NCBI RefSeq assembly: GCF_000264315.1 | Contig: NZ_AJXU01000003.1 | Coordinates: 1 to 46,864, forward strand | Source: Rhodanobacter fulvus Jip2 | GTDB lineage: Bacteria; Pseudomonadota; Gammaproteobacteria; Xanthomonadales; Rhodanobacteraceae | Reading direction: 5' to 3' | Length of the DNA stretch: 46,864 nucleotides | Shown: one piece after another, positions 1 through 10,063 of the stretch | How positions within the stretch are numbered: the first letter of the stretch is position 1 | Layout: every line of letters begins with the position of its first letter | Made by a program: the position numbers and the translations under genes | Notes under the pieces: generated by a model | The model's database searches: none | What the model saw: only the letters and a program-made list of their open reading frames with translations | What the model was told of the DNA's origin: nothing

Positions 1-30
1 CCCGAATCCCGAATCCCGCTGCAAAGGCGT

Positions 31-52
31 CGCGCACAGGGTGCGCTCCTAC
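31..52. repeat. GTAG-type REP palindrome
   Basis: This 22-bp unit reads, on the minus strand, GTAGGAGCGCACCCTG followed by TGCGCG. The same unit occurs as an inverted pair at 3561-3582 and 3633-3654. The GTAG head plus imperfect hairpin is the usual form of REP sequences mobilised by REP-associated tyrosine transposases (RAYT); no RAYT gene is in the window. Confidence 0.8.
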
Positions 53-65
53 AAAAACCGTCGCG

Positions 66-824
66 TCAATGCGCGCCCACGGCCTCGCGCAGCTTGCGGC
101 TGTACGCGCGAATACGCGCCGCATTGGCGCCCACGTCGCTGCCGCCCACGCGCGACTCGGAGCGCACATCCACGCGCGTACCACCGGCCTCTGGCCGCAG
201 GCGGATCACCACGTCATCCTTGAAGCCGAACCAGAACGTGGTGGCGGTGGCCTCGATGCGTCCCTCGTCCGGCGCCTGCGCCGCGATCGTCCAGCCCATC
301 GACTTCGCACTGTCCAGCGCTGCCTTGAAGACCGTTGCCGGCGGTGCGTCGAACTGCAGCGGCTGGATGTCCGGATACGCCGCGTGCTGTTTGGCCGCCA
401 CTTCCGCGCCGCCGTAGACGGCCGAATTGGGTGCGTCCGCGCGCTGGGCCAGCAGCGTCTGGAACGGCGGCGGGTTGGCCGTGTCGGTGGTGATGTCGTG
501 GATCGCCGGTACCGAGCCGGCCTTGTGCTTGAACAGCATCGGCGGCACGAAGGCGATCACGCCCAGCACGATCGCGACCAGCGCCCGCACCAGGTAGCGC
601 CGGGGCTGACCGAACAGCGTCAGCAGCAGCGCGACAACGCCGAACAGTGCCGCCAGCAGGCCCAGCCAGTAACCGAAGAACACGCTTGAGAAGGCGGCGC
701 CCAGGCCGATCATTCCGGCCCGATAAAGCGGCCCGGCCAACATCGCCAACAGTGCGACGATGCCGGCCAGCAAGCCGAGCGAGGCGATGCGGCGAGTCCA
801 GGGGAAGGGTGGTCGAGTATTCAT
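66..824 (-). CDS. DUF1499 family membrane protein
   Basis: The protein has 252 residues, with three hydrophobic segments in roughly the first 110 residues, followed by a soluble DUF1499 domain (conserved stretches around TVFKAAL, IEATATTFWFGFKDD and VRSESRVGGSDVGAN). The start at 824 (MNTRPPF) is chosen because upstream in-frame sequence runs into the palindromic repeat at 905-1035 and has no protein-like character. The function of DUF1499 is not established. The gene follows the arsenosugar operon on the same strand but is separated by 164 bp containing a hairpin element, so co-transcription is uncertain. Confidence 0.85.
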   Translation of the reverse strand: MNTRPPFPWTRRIASLGLLAGIVALLAMLAGPLYRAGMIGLGAAFSSVFFGYWLGLLAALFGVVALLLTLFGQPRRYLVRALVAIVLGVIAFVPPMLFKHKAGSVPAIHDITTDTANPPPFQTLLAQRADAPNSAVYGGAEVAAKQHAAYPDIQPLQFDAPPATVFKAALDSAKSMGWTIAAQAPDEGRIEATATTFWFGFKDDVVIRLRPEAGGTRVDVRSESRVGGSDVGANAARIRAYSRKLREAVGAH

Positions 825-904
825 GCGATGGCTCCAGACAGGTTGGCGTACGGGTTCTCGGGCGTGGCGTTCAATCAGACATCGTGGAAATCGGCACTTT
901 CCAT

Positions 905-1035
905 TTCCTTCCCCCGCAACGCGGGGGAAGGTGCCGAAGGCGGATGGGGGCGCTCTTGATCTCGTTTTGCGTGACGAAGAGCGCCCCCTCAGCCCTTCGG
1001 GCAGCTCCCCCCGCCAAGCGGGGGGAGCAATCTTT
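905..1035. repeat. Composite palindromic repeat element
   Basis: Three nested hairpins lie here: CCCCCGC/GCGGGGG at the left, GGGGGCGCTCTT (946-957) with AAGAGCGCCCCC (977-988), and CTCCCCCCGC/GCGGGGGGAG at the right. This is the architecture of a small non-coding palindromic element. Its right part has been read into the end of the neighbouring glycosyltransferase gene. Confidence 0.7.
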
Positions 1036-1717
1036 CGGGACCTCTCGGGGCGTCCATGCATTCCTCCAGCAGCCAGTCGAGAAGTTCGCGTTGTTCCGGC
1101 AGCGGCGCGGGCAGTGCCTTCAAATCGACGACGAGCGACGCCAGGTCGTCGCCGTCATCGACATCGTTGAGCAGCGGCAGCGGCGCGATGGCGCCGTCGC
1201 TCGACAAGGCATCGATCAACACGCTGGCGGTGTCGGCGCACGAGTAACGCGGCGCCAACCATGCGGCCTCCGCCACCGGCTGGCGCGTGCCGAACAGCCA
1301 GAATCCGCCATCGTGCGCCGGTGCCAGCACGAAGGGTGTGGCGGGATCGTCCAGCGCCCCGAGCGCCGCAGACAGCAGGTCGACGCGGATCTGTGGCGCA
1401 TCGGCGCCGATCAGCAGCACGCGCCCGTGACGCTGTTGCAGCGACGCACAGACGTGGTGCAGCCGCGCGCCGAGCGTGCCTTCGCCCTGCCACAGCGTGG
1501 GCAGCGCGCTCCACATCGGGTCGTCGAGGGCCTCACGTTCGGCCACCGCCCAGCACGGTTGAATGCCGGGCATCGCGGCGCAGGCCACGGCGGCGACGGC
1601 CGCGGCGGCCAGGCGGTGGAAATGTTCGGCGCGTCGTTGCCCGATGCTCGCCGCCAGGCGGGTCTTCACCGGCGAGTGGCCGGGCGTCTTGACGAAGATG
1701 GCCAGTGCCGCGCTCAT
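989..1717 (-). CDS. TIGR04282-type arsenosugar glycosyltransferase (DUF2064)
   Basis: This 242-residue protein begins MSAALAIFVKTPG, the nucleotide-sugar-binding start of the DUF2064/TIGR04282 glycosyltransferases found in arsenosugar clusters. The segment VLLIGADAPQI matches the family's usual IGSDCP site, with Ala replacing Cys. The start at 1717 overlaps the stop of the upstream glycosyltransferase as ATGA, implying translational coupling. The last dozen or so residues (PPLGGGSCPKG) are encoded by the palindromic repeat at 905-1035, so the native C-terminus was probably replaced when the repeat arrived. The sugar transferred is inferred only from the company of arsM and arsS. Confidence 0.85.
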   Translation of the reverse strand: MSAALAIFVKTPGHSPVKTRLAASIGQRRAEHFHRLAAAAVAAVACAAMPGIQPCWAVAEREALDDPMWSALPTLWQGEGTLGARLHHVCASLQQRHGRVLLIGADAPQIRVDLLSAALGALDDPATPFVLAPAHDGGFWLFGTRQPVAEAAWLAPRYSCADTASVLIDALSSDGAIAPLPLLNDVDDGDDLASLVVDLKALPAPLPEQRELLDWLLEECMDAPRGPERLLPPLGGGSCPKG

Positions 1718-2457
1718 CGCCGTTCCCGCCGCAGGCGGCGCCATTGCGGCCACGCCTGGATCAGGGTCAGCCAGAGGTGTCGCGAGGTGGTTCGCCACCA
1801 GCCATGCAGCGCGTACTTGCGGGCGCTGGTTTGCAGGGCCGCGCCGACGCCGACGATGGGCAGGCCGGCGCGGCGCGCGGTCCATACCAGCAGGTGATCC
1901 TCGCCGTAGCGCACGTGTTCATCGAAGCCGCCCAGCGCGGTGAAACAATGCGCCGGCAACAACAGCCCCTGGTCGCCAAACGGCATCTTCAGCCAATGCG
2001 AACGCAGGTTGGCGCCGCAGGCGTTCAACGCCGCCAGCCGCGGGCCATCGCGGTCGAACGCGAGCTCGAAGAAACCCAACGCATCGTCACGGCGTTGCAG
2101 GAAGCGCCATAGCGAGGGCAGTGTTCCTGGCTGCAAACGCGAGTCGGCGTGCACGAACCACAACCAGCGCCCGCGTGCGGTGTGCGCGCCGGCGTTCTGT
2201 TGCCGCGCCCGACCGGGCGCGCTGTTGAGCTGGCGAAACAGCGGAGGCCCCGGCGGAGGCACCGGCGCCGGCAGCGGCGATGAAGCGTCGGCATGCACCA
2301 GGATCAGTTCGGCATCATCAGGCAGCACCGCGGCCAACTCGTCGACCAGACCGCGCCAGGCAGTTTCACCGGGCGCCAGCGGCACGATCACCGACAGGCG
2401 CAGCAAACCCGCGGCCGCCGTGTTCCGATCGATGTCGCTGGCCGCAGTGGCGTCCAT
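1714..2457 (-). CDS. TIGR04283-type arsenosugar glycosyltransferase (GT2 fold)
   Basis: The 247-residue protein shows a GT-A/GT2 fold: LSVIVPLAPGE near residue 21, LILVHADAS as the first acidic nucleotide-sugar motif, LWFVHADSR as the second, and a C-terminal YGEDHLLVWTARRAG acceptor-side motif. This matches the TIGR04283 family, which pairs with TIGR04282 enzymes in arsenosugar operons. The start shares one base with the arsM stop (TGATG). In the pathway it is expected to act on a methylated arsenic intermediate made by ArsM and ArsS; that role is by association. Confidence 0.88.
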   Translation of the reverse strand: MDATAASDIDRNTAAAGLLRLSVIVPLAPGETAWRGLVDELAAVLPDDAELILVHADASSPLPAPVPPPGPPLFRQLNSAPGRARQQNAGAHTARGRWLWFVHADSRLQPGTLPSLWRFLQRRDDALGFFELAFDRDGPRLAALNACGANLRSHWLKMPFGDQGLLLPAHCFTALGGFDEHVRYGEDHLLVWTARRAGLPIVGVGAALQTSARKYALHGWWRTTSRHLWLTLIQAWPQWRRLRRERR

Positions 2458-3533
2458 CAGCAGCAGGCGCCGCCCGTGCCGGTGGCAGTGGGCGTGGCGG
2501 GCGCGCAGTCGAACAGCCCGAAGTGGCGCTGCTTGTCGCCGTCAATACGGAAGTGCCCCGCATACCGGCTGGCACCCAGCATGTCGGCGGTGTTGCCGCA
2601 GACGGGTAGCGGACGGCCGGTTTCGAAATGGTGGTGGTCATCGAGGTCGAACGCATGCGGCTGGTGCGGCAGCGTGCCGAGATAGGTGGCGACCTGGCCG
2701 TAATCCTCGCAGCGATCCTCCAGCGGCAGCTTGAACGCGCGCCAGGTGATCGATTCGAAACGGGCGAAACCAATGCGCTGCTCGACCGCGGGATCGGTCA
2801 GGTCGATCGGGCTGCGGGCGCACACGCGCGCGTCAGCCACGCCCAGCGCGCCCAGCAGGCGGCGGAAATCCTCCACGTACAGCGCGCCGGCCAGGCATTC
2901 GCCCAGCAACACCGGATCGCGCATCAGCTCCGCGGGCAGCCGGCGGTCGGCGAACACGTCGGAGAAATACAGCTCGCCGCCAGGCTTCAGCACACGCAGG
3001 ATTTGCGCGAACGCGCGCGCCTTGTCGGGCACCAGGTTGAGCACGCAGTTGGAAACCACCACGTCGACCGAGTCGTCGGCGATGCCCAGCGCATCCAGGT
3101 CGGCCAGATCGCCGGCCAGCAGGGTGACATTGCTGCACGCGTGGCCGAACGCTGTGGCGTGGTAATCGCGATGGCGTTCGGCCACGGCCAGTTGCGCCGC
3201 CGTCATGTCCACGCCGATCACGTGGCCTTGCTCGCCGACCAGCCGCGACAACAGGTAGACGTCGCGACCAGTGCCGCAGCCCAGGTCCAGCACGGTGGCG
3301 CCGGCCAGCGCGGGCGGGATCGGCGAGCCACAGCCGTAGAAGCGCTCGGTGACTTCCGGGTGCAACAACGCGGCGGTTTCGCGCAGGTGCAGCGGCATGG
3401 CGCTGGTGCTGCAGCAGGCGGTGGTGCGCAGGTCGGTGCTGCTTTTCAGCGTCTCGCCGTAGTACTCGCGCACGTCGTCGCGGACGCGGGAATCGTCGCC
3501 GCAGCAGGTGTTGGTTTGGGTGTCTTCGGTCAT
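2457..3533 (-). CDS. arsM: Arsenite S-adenosylmethionine methyltransferase ArsM
   Basis: The enzyme (358 residues) transfers methyl groups from SAM to arsenite. The SAM motif VLDLGCGTGRD sits at residues 81-91. Four cysteines at about 40, 68, 163 and 213 reproduce the spacing of the arsenic-binding cysteines of characterised ArsM proteins (28 residues between the first two, 50 between the last two). The N-terminal DLRTTACC segment and a C-terminal CC are typical of the ArsM subtype encoded next to arsS. The start at 3533 (MTEDTQ) is preferred over an upstream start because upstream sequence enters the REP pair. The 117-bp gap to arsS is the only sizeable gap in the operon. Confidence 0.92.
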   Translation of the reverse strand: MTEDTQTNTCCGDDSRVRDDVREYYGETLKSSTDLRTTACCSTSAMPLHLRETAALLHPEVTERFYGCGSPIPPALAGATVLDLGCGTGRDVYLLSRLVGEQGHVIGVDMTAAQLAVAERHRDYHATAFGHACSNVTLLAGDLADLDALGIADDSVDVVVSNCVLNLVPDKARAFAQILRVLKPGGELYFSDVFADRRLPAELMRDPVLLGECLAGALYVEDFRRLLGALGVADARVCARSPIDLTDPAVEQRIGFARFESITWRAFKLPLEDRCEDYGQVATYLGTLPHQPHAFDLDDHHHFETGRPLPVCGNTADMLGASRYAGHFRIDGDKQRHFGLFDCAPATPTATGTGGACC

Positions 3534-3560
3534 GTTGATGCTTCGCTTCAGGTATTTGTT

Positions 3561-3654
3561 GTAGGAGCGCACCCTGTGCGCGAATGCTTTTGTCGCTGCG
3601 GGTCATTAAACGGGCGGGCGATGCCCGCCGTTCGCGCACAGGGTGCGCTCCTAC
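3561..3654. repeat. Inverted REP pair (BIME-like) between arsS and arsM
   Basis: Two REP copies face each other at 3561-3582 and 3633-3654, with a third hairpin (GGGCGGGC/GCCCGCC) between them at about 3612-3629. The element occupies nearly all of the arsS-arsM intergenic region. On the coding strand the TAG of the GTAG head at 3651-3653 serves as the arsS stop codon. Such a structure could cause partial termination or mRNA stabilisation inside the operon. Confidence 0.85.
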
Positions 3655-4634
3655 GCGGCCAGGGCGCCGCCGCAGGAGCTGCCGGCGCCGGCGGTGCAGC
3701 CGTAGCAATGGCTGCCGAAGGCGATGCGTTCGTTTTCGATGTCGGTCAGCGCGTCGATGTCCCACAGCGTGCGTTCGCGGCCGCCCAGCGGCAGCTCCAG
3801 CGCCTGGTTGAAATCGCAGTCGTAGAGATGTCCGCGCCAATCCACCGACAACTGGTTGCGGCACATCACGCCCAGTGCCGCCTGCGGATTGAATGCATCC
3901 AGCAAGGTCTGCATGTAGCTGTCGTAGCGGCCCTCGCGCTGCAGCAGGTGCAGGAAGCGCTTGATCGGCATGTTGGTGATGGTGAACAGGTGGTTGAAAT
4001 GGACGTCGAAATGTTCGGCCAGTTCGCGCTTGTAGTCCGCCTCCAGCGACGCCTGCGCGGGCGGCAGGCTGGCGCCGAGCGGGTTGTAGACCAGGTCGAT
4101 TTCCAGGCCCGAACCCTCGCGGCCGTAGCCCAGCTGCGACAGCATGCGCAGCGCCCGGATGGACGGATCGAACACGTGCTGCCCGCGCTGCTTTTCCACA
4201 TTCGCCTTGGTGTAGCAGGGTAGCGAGGCCACGATCTTGACGCCCTGGTCGGCCAGGAACTGCGCGGTGTCTTCCTGGCCTTCGCGGAACAGGATGGTGA
4301 GGTTGCAGCGGTCGATCACCGTCTTGCCCAGGGCGCGCGATTCGCGCACCAGCTGGCGGAAGCGCGGGTTCATCTCCGGCGCACCACCGGTCAGGTCCAC
4401 CGTGTGGATCTGCGGCGCATCGGCCAGCAAGGCCAGGATGCGATCGACCGTGGCGGCCTGCATGATTTCCGTGCGCTTGGGGCCGGCCTCGACGTGGCAG
4501 TGGTGGCAGGCCAGGTCGCACAGCTTGCCCACGTTGACCTGCAGGATCTCCAGCGGCGTCCGCGGCAGGGCCACGCCGTGCGTGCGCAGCGTTTGCGCGA
4601 AGGACGGTCGCACGTCGATGGTGGTGTCATTCAT
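3651..4634 (-). CDS. arsS: Arsenosugar biosynthesis radical SAM protein ArsS
   Basis: The protein has 327 residues. The radical-SAM [4Fe-4S] motif CDLACHHC gives Cys39, Cys43 and Cys46 in C-x3-C-x2-C spacing, followed by the DLTGGAPEMNP SAM-binding stretch. The cysteine-rich C-terminus (HCYGCTAGAGSSCGG) is characteristic of ArsS. The family is assigned to attaching the adenosyl/ribosyl moiety during arsenosugar synthesis. The start at 4634 (MNDTTI) overlaps the DUF3047 stop by eight bases. The stop codon lies inside the REP sequence, so the last residues may have been trimmed or extended when the REP inserted. Confidence 0.93.
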   Translation of the reverse strand: MNDTTIDVRPSFAQTLRTHGVALPRTPLEILQVNVGKLCDLACHHCHVEAGPKRTEIMQAATVDRILALLADAPQIHTVDLTGGAPEMNPRFRQLVRESRALGKTVIDRCNLTILFREGQEDTAQFLADQGVKIVASLPCYTKANVEKQRGQHVFDPSIRALRMLSQLGYGREGSGLEIDLVYNPLGASLPPAQASLEADYKRELAEHFDVHFNHLFTITNMPIKRFLHLLQREGRYDSYMQTLLDAFNPQAALGVMCRNQLSVDWRGHLYDCDFNQALELPLGGRERTLWDIDALTDIENERIAFGSHCYGCTAGAGSSCGGALAA

Positions 4635-5373
4635 CGGTGGACTCCGGTGCGGCGGCGGGCGCCGAAAAGGTGAGGTCGCCGAACCACGCGTTGACGTGGC
4701 CTTTGGTGTTGTCGGTGTCACTGGCGACGGCTACGCCGGTAATCTGCGGTGCCTGGCGGCCGAACGCGGCGCGGAAATCGGCGGCGACATCGCGATGTTC
4801 GTTCCGCCATTGGCCGGCAAGGGCATTGCCGCTTTGCAGGACGATGGTGCGTACGGCGCCGTAGTAGGCGTTCGGCGCGATGGTGCCGACCGGGTGTGTG
4901 TTGTCCCACACGTAGCACAGCGCGGCGCGCGGCAATTCGTGTCCCATGGCGATGCGGGCCACGCGCAGCTTGAGCCGTTCGCCGAAGGTCAGCGCACTGG
5001 TCGGAACGTCGAAGAACACGTAAACGCGCGCCGCGAAATCGTCGCCGTGCTTTTTTTCCAGGTTCGCGCCGGCCACGCTGTGGTCGACCTTCCAGCGCCA
5101 GCTCAACACCTGCTCCGGCGACAGCTTCAGCGCGTGGGCGATGCCGCCCGCGCTGCGGTTGGCGTCGATGTGCAGCACGGTGGTGTCGCCGTCGCGCACC
5201 AGCCGGATGTCGGCCTTGGCCTTGTGCCGCGACATCGGGTAGTTCTTCCATCCAACCGGCAACTGGCTTCCCGTGGTGCTGTCGGAGAAACGCAGCGACA
5301 GCGATCCATCGGCCGCCAGCGCCGGCGACGCGGCAAGGCCGAACATGATGCACAGGGTGAATCGGTTGTTCAT
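4627..5373 (-). CDS. DUF3047 family exported protein
   Basis: The 248-residue protein starts with a signal peptide (MNNRFTLCIMFGLAASPALA) and continues with a DUF3047 domain: LSWRWKVDHS, AARVYVFFD and CYVWDNTHPVGTI are its recognisable blocks. It is predicted periplasmic, with unknown function. The start at 5373 is fixed by the ATGA overlap with the upstream oxidoreductase fusion; an in-frame ATG at 5394 would lie further inside that gene. Its location between arsS and the fusion gene makes it a candidate accessory factor of the arsenosugar pathway, which is inference. Confidence 0.85.
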   Translation of the reverse strand: MNNRFTLCIMFGLAASPALAADGSLSLRFSDSTTGSQLPVGWKNYPMSRHKAKADIRLVRDGDTTVLHIDANRSAGGIAHALKLSPEQVLSWRWKVDHSVAGANLEKKHGDDFAARVYVFFDVPTSALTFGERLKLRVARIAMGHELPRAALCYVWDNTHPVGTIAPNAYYGAVRTIVLQSGNALAGQWRNEHRDVAADFRAAFGRQAPQITGVAVASDTDNTKGHVNAWFGDLTFSAPAAAPESTDE

Positions 5374-7511
5374 CGGCGCCGCCAGCGAAACCATCGTTCC
5401 GCCCAGCGTAGCGCGCCCTGCGGCGCATGCGCCTTGCGCCAGGCGCCGGCGGCGTATTTGTTGGCCTCCGCCCAGGTCGGGTAGGCGTGCACGGTGCCCA
5501 GGATCTTGCCCAGGCCCAGGCCGTGGGTCATCGCCAGGGTGAACTCGGCCAGCAGCTCGCCCGCCTGCGCGCCCACGATGGTGGCGCCCAGGATGCGGTC
5601 CTTGCCCGGCACGGTGAGCACCTTGACGAAGCCGTGTGTGCCGTCCTCGGTGATGGCGCGGTCCAGATCGGCCAGCTCGTAGCGGGTGACTTCGTAGCGG
5701 ATGTCCTGTTGCGTGGCCTCGCGTTCGTTGAGTCCCACGCGCGCCACTTCCGGATCCACGAACGTGGTGGCGGGGATCGCCTCGTAGTTGGCCTTGAAGC
5801 GCCACAGCCCGCCCAGCAAGGCGTTGACGGTGGCGTACCAGGCCTGGTGGGCGCCCACGTGGGTGAGCTGGTAGGGGCCGGCCACGTCGCCGCAGGCGTA
5901 GATGTTCGGGTACAGCGTCTGCAGGTGGCGGTCGGTGTCGATGGTTTTTGGCGCCGGGATGCCCAGTGCTTCCAGGCCGTAGCCCGCGACGCGCGGGCGA
6001 CGCCCCACGGCCACCAGCAGCGCATCGAAGGCCAGGGTGACGGTTTCGCCGTTGTGCTCGCAGCGCAGGGATTTTCCCTGCGCATCGGACTCGACCGCCA
6101 GCGCCTTGTGCCGCGTGCGCACATCGACGCCATCCTCGCGCAAGCGTGCTTCCACGAACGCCGATACGTCGGCGTCCTCGCGCCCCAGCAGATGCTCGCC
6201 CAGCTCCACCTGGGTGACGCGCGAACCCAACCGCGCAAACGCCTGCGCCAGTTCGCAGCCCACCGGCCCACCGCCCATCACCACCAGCCGCGGCGGCAGC
6301 TCGCGCAGCGCCCACAAGGTGGTGGAGGTGAGGAAGCCGGAACCGGCCAGCCCCGGCAAGTCCGGTACCAGCGGCTCGGCGCCGGCGGCAATCACGATGG
6401 CGCGAGTGGTCAGGGTTTCGTCACCGATGCGCACTTCCCACGGCGACACGATGGTGGCGTGACCGTTGCGCACATCCACGCCCATGTCGCGGTACCGCTC
6501 CACCGAATCGTGCGGCGCCACGTCGCCGATCACCCGCTGCACACGACTCATTACCGCGGAGAAATCGACGGTGACCGCGCCGACGTCGACGCCGGCCGCG
6601 GCAGCATCGCGCGCCCGCGCGACCAGCCGCGCGCTGTGGATCAGCGCCTTCGACGGCACGCATCCCTCATTGAGGCAGTCGCCGCCCATCGCGCCTTTTT
6701 CCACCAGCGTGACCCGGGCCTTCACCGTGGCGGCGATGTACGCACTGACCAGCCCCGCCGCGCCCGCGCCGATCACCACCAGGTTGCGATCGAACCGCCG
6801 CGGCTTCTTCCAGCGCGCGTAGAGCTTGCGCCGCCGCACCAGCGCCACCAATGCGCGCGCGATCCAGGGAAAAATGCCCAGCAACACGAAGGAGCCGATC
6901 AGCAGCGGCGAAAAGATGCCCGACGCCGAATCCAGCTGTGCCAATTGCGTGCCCGCATTCACGTAGACAACGGTGCCAGCCAGCATGCCGACCTGGCTGA
7001 CCCAGTAGAACGTGCGCGTCGGCAGCGCGGTCACGCCCATCAGCAGGTTGATCACGAAAAACGGAAGCGCGGGCACCAGCCGCAAGGTGAACAGGTAAAA
7101 CGCGCCATCGCGCTTCAGGCCTTCATCGATGGTGGCCAGGCGTTTGCCGAAGCGGCGCTTCACCGCATCGCGAAACAGGAAACGACTGGCCAGGAACGCC
7201 AGCGTCGCGCCGATCGACGAGGCAAACGAGGCCAGCAGCGTGCCCTCCACCAGCCCGAACACCGCGCCGGCGGCAATCGTGGCCAGTGCCGCGCCGGGCA
7301 GGGATGCCGCCGCCATCACGATGTAGCCCACCAGAAAACCCGCCGCCAGCAACACGGGGTGCTCGGCGCGCCACGCCTGCAGCGACTGCTGCTGCTCCTT
7401 GAGCGCATGCAGGCTGAGGTAATGCGACAGGTCGAACGCGAAAAAGCAGACGATCGCGGCGACGATCAGCAGCGCGATGAACAGGCGGGGCAGCAGGCGG
7501 CGCCAAGTCAT
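5370..7511 (-). CDS. VTT (TVP38/TMEM64) domain fused to FAD-dependent disulfide oxidoreductase-like domain
   Basis: The 713-residue protein joins a polytopic VTT/SNARE-associated membrane domain (about residues 1-230, including FTLRLVPALPFFVINLLMG) to a class-I pyridine nucleotide-disulfide oxidoreductase domain (about 242-713). The FAD motif GAGAAG is at 248-253, the redox pair in GGDCLNEGCVPSK is Cys279/Cys284, and an NAD(P)H motif (GGGPVGCELA) follows near 411. At the C-terminal interface the usual HPT histidine is replaced by tyrosine (HAYPTWAEA), reminiscent of mercuric reductase rather than lipoamide dehydrogenase. It is the promoter-proximal gene of the operon. The substrate is unknown; membrane-linked redox handling of an arsenical or thiol is a guess from context. 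Confidence 0.88.
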   Translation of the reverse strand: MTWRRLLPRLFIALLIVAAIVCFFAFDLSHYLSLHALKEQQQSLQAWRAEHPVLLAAGFLVGYIVMAAASLPGAALATIAAGAVFGLVEGTLLASFASSIGATLAFLASRFLFRDAVKRRFGKRLATIDEGLKRDGAFYLFTLRLVPALPFFVINLLMGVTALPTRTFYWVSQVGMLAGTVVYVNAGTQLAQLDSASGIFSPLLIGSFVLLGIFPWIARALVALVRRRKLYARWKKPRRFDRNLVVIGAGAAGLVSAYIAATVKARVTLVEKGAMGGDCLNEGCVPSKALIHSARLVARARDAAAAGVDVGAVTVDFSAVMSRVQRVIGDVAPHDSVERYRDMGVDVRNGHATIVSPWEVRIGDETLTTRAIVIAAGAEPLVPDLPGLAGSGFLTSTTLWALRELPPRLVVMGGGPVGCELAQAFARLGSRVTQVELGEHLLGREDADVSAFVEARLREDGVDVRTRHKALAVESDAQGKSLRCEHNGETVTLAFDALLVAVGRRPRVAGYGLEALGIPAPKTIDTDRHLQTLYPNIYACGDVAGPYQLTHVGAHQAWYATVNALLGGLWRFKANYEAIPATTFVDPEVARVGLNEREATQQDIRYEVTRYELADLDRAITEDGTHGFVKVLTVPGKDRILGATIVGAQAGELLAEFTLAMTHGLGLGKILGTVHAYPTWAEANKYAAGAWRKAHAPQGALRWAERWFRWRRR

Positions 7512-9605
<2,094 letters not shown>

Positions 9606-9630
9606 TAGGATTGCGACCCTGCACCTCCAG

Positions 9631-9712
9631 CCGTTCGTCCTGAGCGTAGGCCCGAAGGGCCGAAGTCGAAGGACAGCCTTCGACTCCGCTGCGCTACGCT
9701 CAGTGCGAACGG
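9631..9712. repeat. 82-bp inverted repeat
   Basis: The ends are CCGTTCGtcCTGAGCGTAG (9631-9649) and CTACGCTCAGtgCGAACGG (9694-9712), with inner arms CGAAGTCGAAGG and CCTTCGACT. The motifs GAGCGTAG, GAAGTCGAAG and CTTCGACTC recur in the tandem array at 46411-46864, so the two belong to one repeat family. Confidence 0.75.
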
Positions 9713-9732
9713 ATGCTGAGTTCGAAAAGTTT

Positions 9733-9897
9733 GGAGAGATGGCCGAGCGGTTTAAGGCAGCAGTCTTGACGCGTAGGCAGGAAGCCGAAGCGGACGGCGG
9801 CGCAGCCGCCGGCCCCGAAGGGGTGAAGGGCAGGATGCCCGGAACAAAACTGCTGTAGTGGCGCGCAACGCGCGCCTTGCCGCAGACAAAGGTTTAT
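9733..9897 (+). pseudogene. Truncated tRNA-Ser unit 1 with insert in anticodon loop
   Basis: Bases 9733-9769 are identical to the 5' half of the intact tRNA-Ser at 10064, through the UGA anticodon. A 76-bp insert (9770-9845) built of hairpins such as GGCGGCG/CGCCGCC, CCCC/GGGG and GGGC/GCCC follows. Then AAAACTGC restores the 3' strand of the anticodon stem, and GTAG plus a GGCGCGC/GCGCGCC hairpin replaces the variable and T arms. It cannot give a functional tRNA. An open frame across this array, encoding MAEWFKAAVL, is a translated-tRNA artefact. Confidence 0.8.
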
Positions 9898-10063
9898 GGA
9901 GAGATGGCCGAGTGGTTTAAGGCAGCAGTCTTGACGCGTAGGCAGGAAGCCGAAGCGGACAGCGGCGCAGCCGCTGGCCCCGAAGGGGGCGAAGGGCAGG
10001 ATGCCCGTAGCAAAACTGCCGTAGTGGCGCGCGACGCGCGCCCCGCCGCAGACAAAGGTTTAT
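9898..10063 (+). pseudogene. Truncated tRNA-Ser unit 2 with insert in anticodon loop
   Basis: This is a near-identical tandem copy of the unit before it. The 5' half is 9898-9934 (one C-to-T change in the D arm), the insert is 9935-10011, and the tail 10012-10063 begins with AAAACTGCCGTAG, exactly as in the intact tRNA. The unit ends in the same GACAAAGGTTTAT leader that precedes the intact gene, so the array appears to have grown by tandem duplication of leader plus tRNA 5' half. Confidence 0.8.

Noticed and set aside
2628..4223. Long plus-strand frames across arsM and arsS
   Set aside because: High-GC antisense shadows of well-identified genes with no family character; the same applies to long frames at 5427-7616, 32464-34026 and 39563-42469.
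9770..10011. Anticodon-loop inserts as group I introns
   Set aside because: At 76-77 bp they are far too short for a catalytic core, and the downstream variable and T arms are missing, so splicing could not give a tRNA.
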